A DNA stretch of 37,144 bases from Paludibacteraceae bacterium. GTDB lineage: Bacteria > Bacteroidota > Bacteroidia > Bacteroidales > Paludibacteraceae. Location of the stretch: NCBI GenBank assembly GCA_017478725.1, contig JAFVDD010000011.1:1-37144 (forward strand). Direction: 5' to 3'. The position numbers were made by a program, and so were the translations under genes. Below, piece after piece: positions 21,068 to 29,118 of the stretch. Numbering within the stretch: position 1 is the first letter of the stretch; each line of letters starts with the position of its first letter. The notes beneath the pieces were generated by a model. The model was not told the DNA's origin. It did no database searches and worked only from the letters and a program-made list of their open reading frames with translations.

Positions 21068-23638
21068 ATGAAAAAGATCACAACCCTTTTTGCTGCAATC
21101 CTTTGCGTTTCCACGCTTTTCGCTTCAGTTACGACCAAGACGCTCTCTCAAGAAACGTTTACTTGTACTGACGACTGGAGTGGATATCTGACGATTGACA
21201 AAGCGCTTCTTGCAGATGCTACGGCTAATGACACCCTCAATGTATTCGTAACTGCCATCAGCGAGGGTACACAGTGGCCACAGGTATTCCTGCAGTTTGT
21301 CAACGCCAACTGGGAATGGATTACGTTTGAGGATCCGCACACCTATGCCTTAGCGGGTAAGTCGGCGCCGCATGTGGCCAAGCTGCCTTTGACGCAGACG
21401 ATGCTGGATAGCATCGCTGAGGGAAATTCTCTGGTAGTCAAAGGAGTCGGCTATACCGCCAATAAAGTGACACTAACCCATTACGAAGAAGATACACCCG
21501 AATATGTCACCCTCCGCACTACCATGTGGGAAGGCGAAGAAGAAATAACATGGTCACAACATTGCTCCATGGCTTCCTTTATCGGACAGATTGAGGAAGG
21601 CGATAGTATCTATGTCACCGTTTCGGAGAAAAACCCCGACAAATCATGGCAACAGCTGCGTGTCTCCTGGTCGAAAGGATATGTCTCTTTTGCTTGCTAC
21701 AACGATGAAGATTTTCCGCGTGAGTACGGACTGCTGGTAGCCGACACGATGATTACCCAGATGGCGTCCAGCAAGAAACTCTACCTCTCCGGCACAGGCG
21801 TAACAGCGACGAAAGTGACACTTGTTCATCGCCAAGCGGTCAGTCCCGAACGCGGAAATGCCATAACAACCGTCTGGTCCGGCACACAGTCTATCAACTG
21901 GTCCGGCACCAACGAGTGGCTCAAACTGGAAGCCTCTGCCTTTGCGGCTGCACAAACAGGTATGCGCCTGCGTATATGTTTCGCTAACATGAAAAACGGT
22001 GCGCAGGGACATATAGTAGATGGCAATTGGAAAGTGTTCGCAGATGCTAACACCTACGAGAAACTGCCTACCGCATGGGGCGATTACTACGAATATACCA
22101 TCACCCAAAGCATGCTCGACTCCTTGCAGGCCAAAGGTCTCGTTGTGTCCGGTATCGGCTATACCGCTACTGCGGTACAACTCATTGACCCGATGCGCGA
22201 ATATGTGGTAACGGCTACGTTCGATAAGGATGACATCCGTGCGTGGGAGCCGGCTGAGGGTACACCCAACCTGTCGGTTACGTTCACCAATTACGAGACC
22301 GACAGTGTGCATACATCTATCGACGTTTCGCTCATGACGGATATGTTTGCCGATTATAACACCTATTCGCAGCCGGTTGAACTGGCGGCCGGTGAGACCA
22401 AGACTGTTTCCATCGAATTCCCGGACCTGCTCCCCGGTTTCTACCGCATGTCCGCCAAGGCGAACAATAACGCTATCTGCACCTATGTCATCGGTTACAA
22501 CCCCACGGCTATCGTCAGTCCCGATGATTCGCAAGATGACTTTGGTACTTTCTGGAATGGTTGGTTAACCGAATTGGCTGCTATTCCCGTGGACGCCGAA
22601 CTGACATTGCTTGAAGGCAGCGAATCCGATGCGCGTAATATCTATGAGGTGAAGTATCTGTCCGTTCCTGAGACCGTAGGCGGCGAACCGGTATATATTT
22701 ACGGCTATTACGCAGAGCCGAAAGCGGATGGTACCTATCCCTGTATCATCCATTTCCACGGGACGGACAAGAGCGGCAATCTGACCAAACCCTCCGCTAC
22801 CGAAACCGGATGGTGCGAGTTCCGTTTCTCGGCCCGTGGCCAAACGCTTGACAAAGCCAAAAACGGAAGCGAGAAATACCGCACGGATCCCGCAGACGAG
22901 AGTTCTGTGGATTTCTATGCCTACCGCTTGGGTAGCAACGATGAGCACTACTATCGCTATGTCTATCTGGATACTCGCCGTGCGGTGGATTTCGTTCGCG
23001 CACAAGCCAAAGTGAACAAGAAAAACATCTTTGCCGCCGGTGGCAGCCAAGGCGGATGTTTGACGTATGTATGCGCAGCACTGAGCAACGGCTATATTCG
23101 CGCTATCGCGCCGTCTATCACGGGGCATGCTGACTTCGTGCATACCATGGAGATTGTAGGCTGGCCGACCAACGTGTTCAACAATTGGATCAACGCCAAC
23201 TATCCTTCCGACTACGAAACAGGAAAAGCGGTGCTCCTCGCGCATCAGAGCTATTTTGATACCAAGAACTTCGCCAAGTGGATTACCTGTCCTGTCATCA
23301 CCAATTTCTCGTTGCAGGATAATACCGATGGCCCGCACCTCAATATTGCACCTTACAATCTGCTGGTTAATGTAGCAGAGGAGGACAAAGAGTATTCCAT
23401 CAATCCGTTCAACGGCCATGCCGCCGCATCTGACTGGACTACCACCTACATGGCGTTCTTCAATGCACATCTCGACAACACTCCCGATACTCCGACTGCG
23501 GTGGAGGAAGTCAGTAACAACCAAATGACCAATAACCAATCACAAATGACCAATCACAAATATAATATCCTCGGCCAACGTGTGGACGATAATTATAAGG
23601 GTATCATCATCCTCAATGGTCAAAAATACCTGCAATAG
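21068..23638 (+). CDS. Exported CE7-type acetyl esterase with three N-terminal repeated domains
   Basis: 856 residues from ATG 21068 (signal MKKITTLFAAILCVSTLFAS). Residues about 20-375 hold three copies of the PUL repeat domain, ending SLVVKGVGYTANKVTL, LYLSGTGVTATKVTL and GLVVSGIGYTATAVQL. An Ig-like part (about 380-475) follows. The C-terminal catalytic domain matches CE7 (AXE1, cephalosporin C deacetylase/acetyl xylan esterase): nucleophile in GGSQGG (S660), Asp in SLQDNTDGP (D751) and His in FNGHAA (H784). The family removes acetyl groups from sugars and oligosaccharides; here acetylated mannan is the likely substrate. The C-terminus YNILGQRVDD...IILNGQKY resembles short type IX-like sorting ends. 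It heads unit 2. A 7-bp repeat array lies before the tail. Confidence 0.85.
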   Translation: MKKITTLFAAILCVSTLFASVTTKTLSQETFTCTDDWSGYLTIDKALLADATANDTLNVFVTAISEGTQWPQVFLQFVNANWEWITFEDPHTYALAGKSAPHVAKLPLTQTMLDSIAEGNSLVVKGVGYTANKVTLTHYEEDTPEYVTLRTTMWEGEEEITWSQHCSMASFIGQIEEGDSIYVTVSEKNPDKSWQQLRVSWSKGYVSFACYNDEDFPREYGLLVADTMITQMASSKKLYLSGTGVTATKVTLVHRQAVSPERGNAITTVWSGTQSINWSGTNEWLKLEASAFAAAQTGMRLRICFANMKNGAQGHIVDGNWKVFADANTYEKLPTAWGDYYEYTITQSMLDSLQAKGLVVSGIGYTATAVQLIDPMREYVVTATFDKDDIRAWEPAEGTPNLSVTFTNYETDSVHTSIDVSLMTDMFADYNTYSQPVELAAGETKTVSIEFPDLLPGFYRMSAKANNNAICTYVIGYNPTAIVSPDDSQDDFGTFWNGWLTELAAIPVDAELTLLEGSESDARNIYEVKYLSVPETVGGEPVYIYGYYAEPKADGTYPCIIHFHGTDKSGNLTKPSATETGWCEFRFSARGQTLDKAKNGSEKYRTDPADESSVDFYAYRLGSNDEHYYRYVYLDTRRAVDFVRAQAKVNKKNIFAAGGSQGGCLTYVCAALSNGYIRAIAPSITGHADFVHTMEIVGWPTNVFNNWINANYPSDYETGKAVLLAHQSYFDTKNFAKWITCPVITNFSLQDNTDGPHLNIAPYNLLVNVAEEDKEYSINPFNGHAAASDWTTTYMAFFNAHLDNTPDTPTAVEEVSNNQMTNNQSQMTNHKYNILGQRVDDNYKGIIILNGQKYLQ
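23520..23562 (+). repeat. 7-bp array near the 3' end of the esterase gene, units ACCAATC/ACAAATG
   Basis: About six units from 23520, one of 8 bp and the rest 7 bp, encode the linker NQMTNNQSQMTNHK just before the C-terminal tail. It stays in frame. Confidence 0.7.
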
Positions 23639-23650
23639 ACTCCTGTATCT

Positions 23651-23694
23651 ATTAGGTTATTATTAGGCGATTATTAGGTTATTATTAGGTTATT
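23651..23694. repeat. 11-bp tandem array 3, unit ATTAGGTTATT
   Basis: Four units start at 23651, 23662, 23673 and 23684; the second is ATTAGGCGATT. Rotated, the unit is the exact reverse complement of array 1 (3541-3583), 20 kb away. It lies between the esterase stop (23638) and the GH36 start (23709). Confidence 0.9.
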
Positions 23695-23708
23695 CAATAT
23701 ATGCTGCT

Positions 23709-25922
23709 ATGAGACAAATTATCTTTTCCGTCATGCTCTTGGGCTTATGGCTAAGCGCTATACCCATTCAGGCAGAAACGTTTACTCTCCGCACACCCGG
23801 CACTCAACTTGTGTTGGAGGCCACACAAGGACAAGACTTGCAACTGCTCTATTACGGCGACAAGTCTGCCACGGCATCGGACATTGCCAATGCTAACGCC
23901 CATGCCTTTGCTGCGCTGCCTGCCTTTGGTTCGGTGGATATGATTTATCTGCCGGCCCTGCAAGTACAGCATGCCGACGGAGACCTCAATCTGGAATTGG
24001 TAGTTGACAAAGTAGAACAATTGTCAACTGTCAACTATCAATTGTCAACTATCACACTCGCTGACAAACTGCAGCCGTTCACGCTGCGCGTGTACTACAA
24101 AGCTTGGCACAGCGTGGATATCATTGAGACATGGACGGAGATAGAGCACCGCGAGAAGAAGCCTGTCACCCTCAAGCGTTTCGACAGCGGAGCACTGCAT
24201 TTCTACGGTGACAACCCACACTTGCTCCACCTGCACGGCGACTGGGCGGCGGAGGCGATGCCGACCGTCGAACCGCTCACGCGAGGCATGAAAACGATCC
24301 GCAACACCGACGGCGCGCGAAACGCGCATCTGGATGCACCGGAAGTGATGATCGCTCTGGACGGCGCACCCAAGGAGAACTACGGCAGCGTCATAGGAGC
24401 CGCTCTCTGCTGGTCTGGCAACTATGAGATACGTCTCAATGCCGCCAACAACGACGGTTACACGCTCTACGCCGGTATTGATCCGCAAAGCAGCGAGTAT
24501 GTGCTGGCGCCGAGGACTGTGTTCGTTACGCCGCATCTGGCGCTGACCTATAGTAACGAAGGTATGGGAGGCGTGAGCCGTGCGTTCCATCGCTGGGCAC
24601 GCACCTGCGGAATGATGCACAACGGCAATGCCGTACGGGACATCCTGCTCAATAGTTGGGAAGGCATCTATTTTGATATCACCGAGGAACGCATCATCGC
24701 TATGATGAATGACATAGCCGCTTTCGGCGGAGAACTCTTCGTTATGGACGACGGCTGGTTCGGCAATAAGTATCCACGCAACAACGACTCCTCGTCTCTC
24801 GGTGACTGGGTTGTCGATACCCGCAAACTGCCGAACGGACTGAAAGCCCTTACCGACGCAGCCCGCGAGCGGCATATCAAGTTCGGTATCTGGATTGAAC
24901 CCGAAGCAGTCAACACCGCTTCCGAACTCTTTGAGAAACATCCTGACTGGGCATTGCAAGCCCGTGGACGTGAACTTAAACTCGGACGTGGAGGCACCCA
25001 ACTGGTGCTGGATATGAGCAACCCCCAAGTGCAGGACTTCGTCTTCAATCTGGTGGATACGCTGCTCACCAACAACCCCGAAATCAGTTACATCAAATGG
25101 GACGCCAATGCCTCAATCCAGAACTACGGCTCCACCTACTTGCCCAAAGACAAACAGAATAACCTGTATGTGGACTACCATCTGGGCTTGGTCAAGACGC
25201 TTGAGCGTATCCGCGCCAAGTATCCGAACGTAGTCATCCAGAACTGCGCCTCGGGCGGCGGACGCGCCAACTACGGGCTGATGCCTTATTTCGACGAGTT
25301 CTGGGTATCCGACAACAACGATGCGCTGCAACGCGTCTTTATCCAATGGGGTACATCCTATTTCTTCCCGTCCAACGCCATGGCGCAGCATATAGGCGGT
25401 TCGCCTTACCTCATGACCGGACGCGTAGCGCCTGTCAAGTTCCGCTGCGATGTAGCCATGTCCGGACGGCTGGGCATGGAACTGCAACCTGCCCATATGA
25501 CGGACGAAGAACGTGCGCAATGCACCACCGCCATTACCGATTACAAGGAGTTACGCCCGATTATCCAACTCGGCAATCTCTACCGGCTGGTATCGCCCTA
25601 TGAGACGGTAGTCGGGCCGGAGAAACAACAGGTGGCATCGTTGATGTATGTGACGGACGACCAAGCGCAAGCTGTCCTCTTTGCCTACGGACTGACATCC
25701 TTTATGAAGCAGCAGAGCCGCCGTATTCGTTTGGCAGGCTTGGATCCAGACCGCACCTACACCCTCACGGAGAAGAACATCCGTCATGGCGAACAACCCT
25801 GTGCGCTGCATGGCAAATCCTTTACAGGTGCCTACCTCATGTCCGTCGGACTGGACATCCCTCTCTCCACGGAATATTCTCATGACTACCCGTCACGTAT
25901 ATTTCTACTAACTGACAAATAA
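23709..25922 (+). CDS. GH36 alpha-galactosidase
   Basis: 737 residues with signal peptide MRQIIFSVMLLGLWLSAIPI (cleavage near IQA-E). It is a full-length GH36: N-terminal beta-supersandwich (to about 320), then the TIM barrel with MDDGWFG, the nucleophile in YIKWDANAS (D465), the CASGGGR motif near 515 and acid/base in VSDNNDALQR (D535), and a C-terminal beta domain. GH36 enzymes remove alpha-1,6-galactose side groups with retention. No lipobox is present, so it probably acts in the periplasm on imported galactomannan fragments. A 7-bp repeat array inserts QLSTVNYQLST in the N-terminal domain. Confidence 0.93.
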   Translation: MRQIIFSVMLLGLWLSAIPIQAETFTLRTPGTQLVLEATQGQDLQLLYYGDKSATASDIANANAHAFAALPAFGSVDMIYLPALQVQHADGDLNLELVVDKVEQLSTVNYQLSTITLADKLQPFTLRVYYKAWHSVDIIETWTEIEHREKKPVTLKRFDSGALHFYGDNPHLLHLHGDWAAEAMPTVEPLTRGMKTIRNTDGARNAHLDAPEVMIALDGAPKENYGSVIGAALCWSGNYEIRLNAANNDGYTLYAGIDPQSSEYVLAPRTVFVTPHLALTYSNEGMGGVSRAFHRWARTCGMMHNGNAVRDILLNSWEGIYFDITEERIIAMMNDIAAFGGELFVMDDGWFGNKYPRNNDSSSLGDWVVDTRKLPNGLKALTDAARERHIKFGIWIEPEAVNTASELFEKHPDWALQARGRELKLGRGGTQLVLDMSNPQVQDFVFNLVDTLLTNNPEISYIKWDANASIQNYGSTYLPKDKQNNLYVDYHLGLVKTLERIRAKYPNVVIQNCASGGGRANYGLMPYFDEFWVSDNNDALQRVFIQWGTSYFFPSNAMAQHIGGSPYLMTGRVAPVKFRCDVAMSGRLGMELQPAHMTDEERAQCTTAITDYKELRPIIQLGNLYRLVSPYETVVGPEKQQVASLMYVTDDQAQAVLFAYGLTSFMKQQSRRIRLAGLDPDRTYTLTEKNIRHGEQPCALHGKSFTGAYLMSVGLDIPLSTEYSHDYPSRIFLLTDK
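24021..24055 (+). repeat. 7-bp array inside GH36, unit YTRTCAA
   Basis: Five 7-bp units from 24021 (TTGTCAA, CTGTCAA, CTATCAA, TTGTCAA, CTATCAC) encode about residues 105-116 of the alpha-galactosidase. The array is AT-richer than its surroundings and sits in a likely loop of the N-terminal domain. Confidence 0.8.
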
Positions 25923-25942
25923 CCATTCAAACTATCAACACA

Positions 25943-26809
25943 ATGAAAAAATTTACTCTTTTTTGCGGCGCACTCCTTGCGTCTGTCATGACCCTCAATG
26001 CCACCGTTCTTTTTGAAGGCGAAAAAACGATTGCTAATTGGGATGAAAACCTGCAGTTGTCAACCGAGAACCTTCCGAATTTGGAAGAAGGATGTGTCAT
26101 CGCAATTACCGTAAGCGCTGTGGCGAAAAACGAAACGGAAAATCAAATCCCTGCTATCTCCATCCAGAATGGTGCTTGGCGTGATATGACCGGGTGCGGC
26201 AAGTATGATATTACCACGGGTGTGCACACGTTTGTGCTGACCAAAGCCAATGTGGATACGATTATCAATACCAACGGTATTATTATCCGCGGCAGTTATT
26301 ACACCTATACCAAAGTGGAACTGCTTTACAAGAAAACACTCTGGACCGGTACCGTAAGCGACAACACCGGTTGGCAACAGAGTGATGAACTGGATAAATC
26401 CCTCTTCGCTTCTATGGCAGAAGGCACTTTGCTGGGTGTAACCGTTTCCGCTATCAATGATGGTGAAACATGGCACCAGTTTGCAGTCCGTGGCCGTGAA
26501 GACGACGATACCTCGTGGGCTAATCTGGAGACCCTTTTCCAGGCATCTGTATCTGCAACAGGAACGTATGTGACAGTCCTTACCGCAGAGCAAGCTACTT
26601 CGTATAAAACCAAAAATATTGACATCGCTGCCCAATATCTGGATGTTACCGAACTGACTACTTATGTCGCTACGAAAGGAACAACTCCTACCGCCATGGA
26701 GCAAACGGAAAACGCTTCAGCACGTAGTTCCAAAATCTTCCGTAACGGCCAACTTATCATCCGCCAGGGTGAAAAAGAATACACGGTTCTGGGACAGGAA
26801 GTTAAATAA
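25943..26809 (+). CDS. Secreted two-domain protein with C-terminal tail (putative glycan-binding)
   Basis: 288 residues with signal peptide MKKFTLFCGALLASVMTLNA. Two PUL repeat domains follow: domain 1 (about 21-132) starts VLFEGEKTIANW and ends GIIIRGSYYTYTKVEL; domain 2 (about 133-255) starts TLWTGTVSDN and is more diverged at its end. The C-terminus KIFRNGQLIIRQGEKEYTVL plus GQEVK is the same kind of tail as in the proteins at 19550 and 31399. It lies 20 bp after GH36 and 8 bp before the GH26-GH5 gene. It has no catalytic domain, so a substrate-binding role is the simplest idea. Confidence 0.7.
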   Translation: MKKFTLFCGALLASVMTLNATVLFEGEKTIANWDENLQLSTENLPNLEEGCVIAITVSAVAKNETENQIPAISIQNGAWRDMTGCGKYDITTGVHTFVLTKANVDTIINTNGIIIRGSYYTYTKVELLYKKTLWTGTVSDNTGWQQSDELDKSLFASMAEGTLLGVTVSAINDGETWHQFAVRGREDDDTSWANLETLFQASVSATGTYVTVLTAEQATSYKTKNIDIAAQYLDVTELTTYVATKGTTPTAMEQTENASARSSKIFRNGQLIIRQGEKEYTVLGQEVK

Positions 26810-26817
26810 ATCTCTCT

Positions 26818-29118
26818 ATGCGTTGTAAACTCCCGATTATACTTTGTGCCATGATGGCGTTGGTAGCATGCTCACACCATCCTGACGCCAACCAAATGCT
26901 GTTGGAGCGCTTGACCACGCTCCAACAGCAAGGCACTATGTTCGGTCACCAGGATGACCCGTTCTACGGCATCGGCTGGGCGTACGAAGACGGACGAAGC
27001 GATGTGTTGGAGACTTGCGGCGATTATCCTGCCGTCATGGGCTTTGACCTCGGCGGCATAGAGATGGGCGACGCCAAGAACCTGGACAGCGTTCCTTTTG
27101 ACCTGATCCGCAAGGAGATTATTCGTCATCATCGGCGCGGCGGAATTGTCACTATTAGTTGGCACCCGCGTAATCCTGTTACCGGCGGTACCGCATGGGA
27201 TGCTACGGACGGCGTGGTAACCGCCATCCTCGCCGACGGCGAGACGCATGACCTCTTTATGACCTGGCTTGAACGCGTAGGTACGTTCCTTGGTTCACTG
27301 CGCACAGAGAACGGAGAGCCCATCCCCTTCATTTTCCGCCCGTGGCATGAGAACAACGGCTCGTGGTTCTGGTGGGGCAACACCCATTGTACGCCCGACG
27401 AGTACCGCGCACTCTGGAACCTCACACAGGATTACCTTAAATTAGGGCTTTGCCCGTCAAATCGTCAATCGTCAAATCGTCAAATCGTTTGGTCCTATTC
27501 GCCAAATCTGCAAGGCGGTTTTACGGACGAGACCTTCATACCCCGCTATCCGGGTGATGACCGCGTGGATATGCTTGGCTTGGATGCCTACCAGTGGGGA
27601 AGCGAAGAGGATTATCTGATGCAGGCAGGCGCGGATCTGGATTATCTCTGTAATTATGGCGCGCAGCACCACAAACTCGTTGCGCTCACCGAGTGCGGAC
27701 GCCAGTCGATGCCCGATCCCACTTGGTGGCATCGCGTCCTGCTGCCGCTTATCAAGGATCGCGGTCTCAGTTATGCCCTTGTATGGCGCAACGCCGATGC
27801 CAAAGAGCATTTCGGTCCGGTACCGAATACCGAAAACGGACGCGAGTTCATGCTGCTCTACAATGACCCGCATGTCCTTTTCCTCAACGACATCGCTCCG
27901 TCGCCTTTTGTGCGTCAGCAAGGCGGTCGGTTCCTCCTCAACGGCAAGCCCTACACTTTCATTGGTACCAACATGTGGTATGGTGCCATTTTAGGCTCTG
28001 TCGGGCAAGGCGGCAACCGTCAACGGCTGATTGCTGAACTGGACTCGCTGCATGCCCTGGGGCTGGACAATCTCCGCATTTTGGTAGGTAGCGACGGCGA
28101 ACGGGGTGTGCTGACCAAGGTCGAACCAACCCTGCAAACAGCGCCGGGCGTGTATAACGATACCATTCTGGACGGCTTGGACTTTCTGTTGGCAGAGATA
28201 GGCAAACGGCAGATGAAAGCCGTGCTCTATCTCAATAACTCCTGGGAATGGTCAGGCGGCTACGGTTTCTATCTGGAGCATGCCGGCTACGGTCCCGCAC
28301 CGCGACCCGAAGAAGCAGGTTACGAAGCCTTCATGCGTCATGTGGCGCAGTTTGCCGACAGTCCTGAGGCGCAGCAGCTCTTCTATGACTACGTGCGGTT
28401 CATCGTCTCGCGCACCAACCGCTATACCCATCTCCTTTATACCGATGACCCGGCTGTCATGGCATGGCAGATAGGCAACGAACCCCGCGCGTTCGGCGAG
28501 GCGCAGAAAGACGGCTTTGCCCGTTGGCTTAGCCATACCTCCGCACTCATCCGTTCGCTCGATCCCAACCATCTCATCTCCGTCGGTTCGGAAGGCATAT
28601 GGGGCTGCGAGATGGATTCCGCGCTCTATCATCGTATCTCTGCGGATCCGAATATCGACTACCTCACTATCCATATATGGCCCTACAACTGGGGCTGGGC
28701 GCACGCGGAGCGTTTGACCGACGACCTACCGTCAGCCGTCCGTAATACAGCCGCCTATCTCAAACCTCACATCGCTATCGCGCAGAACCTCCGCAAACCT
28801 ATCGTCATTGAGGAGTTCGGTTTTCCGCGGGATAACATGTCCATTGTGCCCGGTACGCCGACTACGGCGCGCGATGATTATTACCGCTACATCTTCTCGC
28901 TCGTTCAGAACCAGCCCGAGATTGCCGGCTGTAACTTCTGGGCATGGGGCGGCACCGCCCAACCCGCCCATCATCAGTGGCAGGCGGGCGATGACTACAC
29001 CGGCGATCCTGCACAGGAACCCCAAGGTCTCAACTCCGTTTTCCTGTCTGATACTACTACCATCCAACTGATACATCAATGCGCAAAATCATTACAATCC
29101 TCATCTGTTGCTCTGTAA
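26818..29118 (+). CDS. Bifunctional GH26-GH5 beta-mannanase, lipoprotein
   Basis: 766 residues with lipobox LVACS (C19). Residues about 25-360 are GH26: acid/base in FRPWHENNG (E178) and nucleophile in ALTECGRQ (E292). Residues about 365-745 are a GH5 mannanase (subfamily 7-like): it begins FLLNGKPYTFIGTNMWYG, has acid/base in WQIGNEPRA (E555) and nucleophile in IVIEEFGFP (E666). Two mannanase modules of different families in one chain could combine different cleavage modes, such as GH26 exo/mannobiohydrolase-like with GH5 endo action; the modes are not readable here. The 3' end overlaps the GH3 gene by 40 bp. A 7-8-bp array inserts CPSNRQSSNRQ before a core strand of the GH26 barrel. Confidence 0.92.
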   Translation: MRCKLPIILCAMMALVACSHHPDANQMLLERLTTLQQQGTMFGHQDDPFYGIGWAYEDGRSDVLETCGDYPAVMGFDLGGIEMGDAKNLDSVPFDLIRKEIIRHHRRGGIVTISWHPRNPVTGGTAWDATDGVVTAILADGETHDLFMTWLERVGTFLGSLRTENGEPIPFIFRPWHENNGSWFWWGNTHCTPDEYRALWNLTQDYLKLGLCPSNRQSSNRQIVWSYSPNLQGGFTDETFIPRYPGDDRVDMLGLDAYQWGSEEDYLMQAGADLDYLCNYGAQHHKLVALTECGRQSMPDPTWWHRVLLPLIKDRGLSYALVWRNADAKEHFGPVPNTENGREFMLLYNDPHVLFLNDIAPSPFVRQQGGRFLLNGKPYTFIGTNMWYGAILGSVGQGGNRQRLIAELDSLHALGLDNLRILVGSDGERGVLTKVEPTLQTAPGVYNDTILDGLDFLLAEIGKRQMKAVLYLNNSWEWSGGYGFYLEHAGYGPAPRPEEAGYEAFMRHVAQFADSPEAQQLFYDYVRFIVSRTNRYTHLLYTDDPAVMAWQIGNEPRAFGEAQKDGFARWLSHTSALIRSLDPNHLISVGSEGIWGCEMDSALYHRISADPNIDYLTIHIWPYNWGWAHAERLTDDLPSAVRNTAAYLKPHIAIAQNLRKPIVIEEFGFPRDNMSIVPGTPTTARDDYYRYIFSLVQNQPEIAGCNFWAWGGTAQPAHHQWQAGDDYTGDPAQEPQGLNSVFLSDTTTIQLIHQCAKSLQSSSVAL
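27455..27488 (+). repeat. 7-8-bp array inside the GH26 module, unit CGTCAAAT
   Basis: Units of 8, 7, 8 and 8 bp from 27455 encode PSNRQSSNRQIV, directly before the strand WSYSPN that normally follows a short turn in GH26 enzymes. The frame is intact. Confidence 0.75.
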
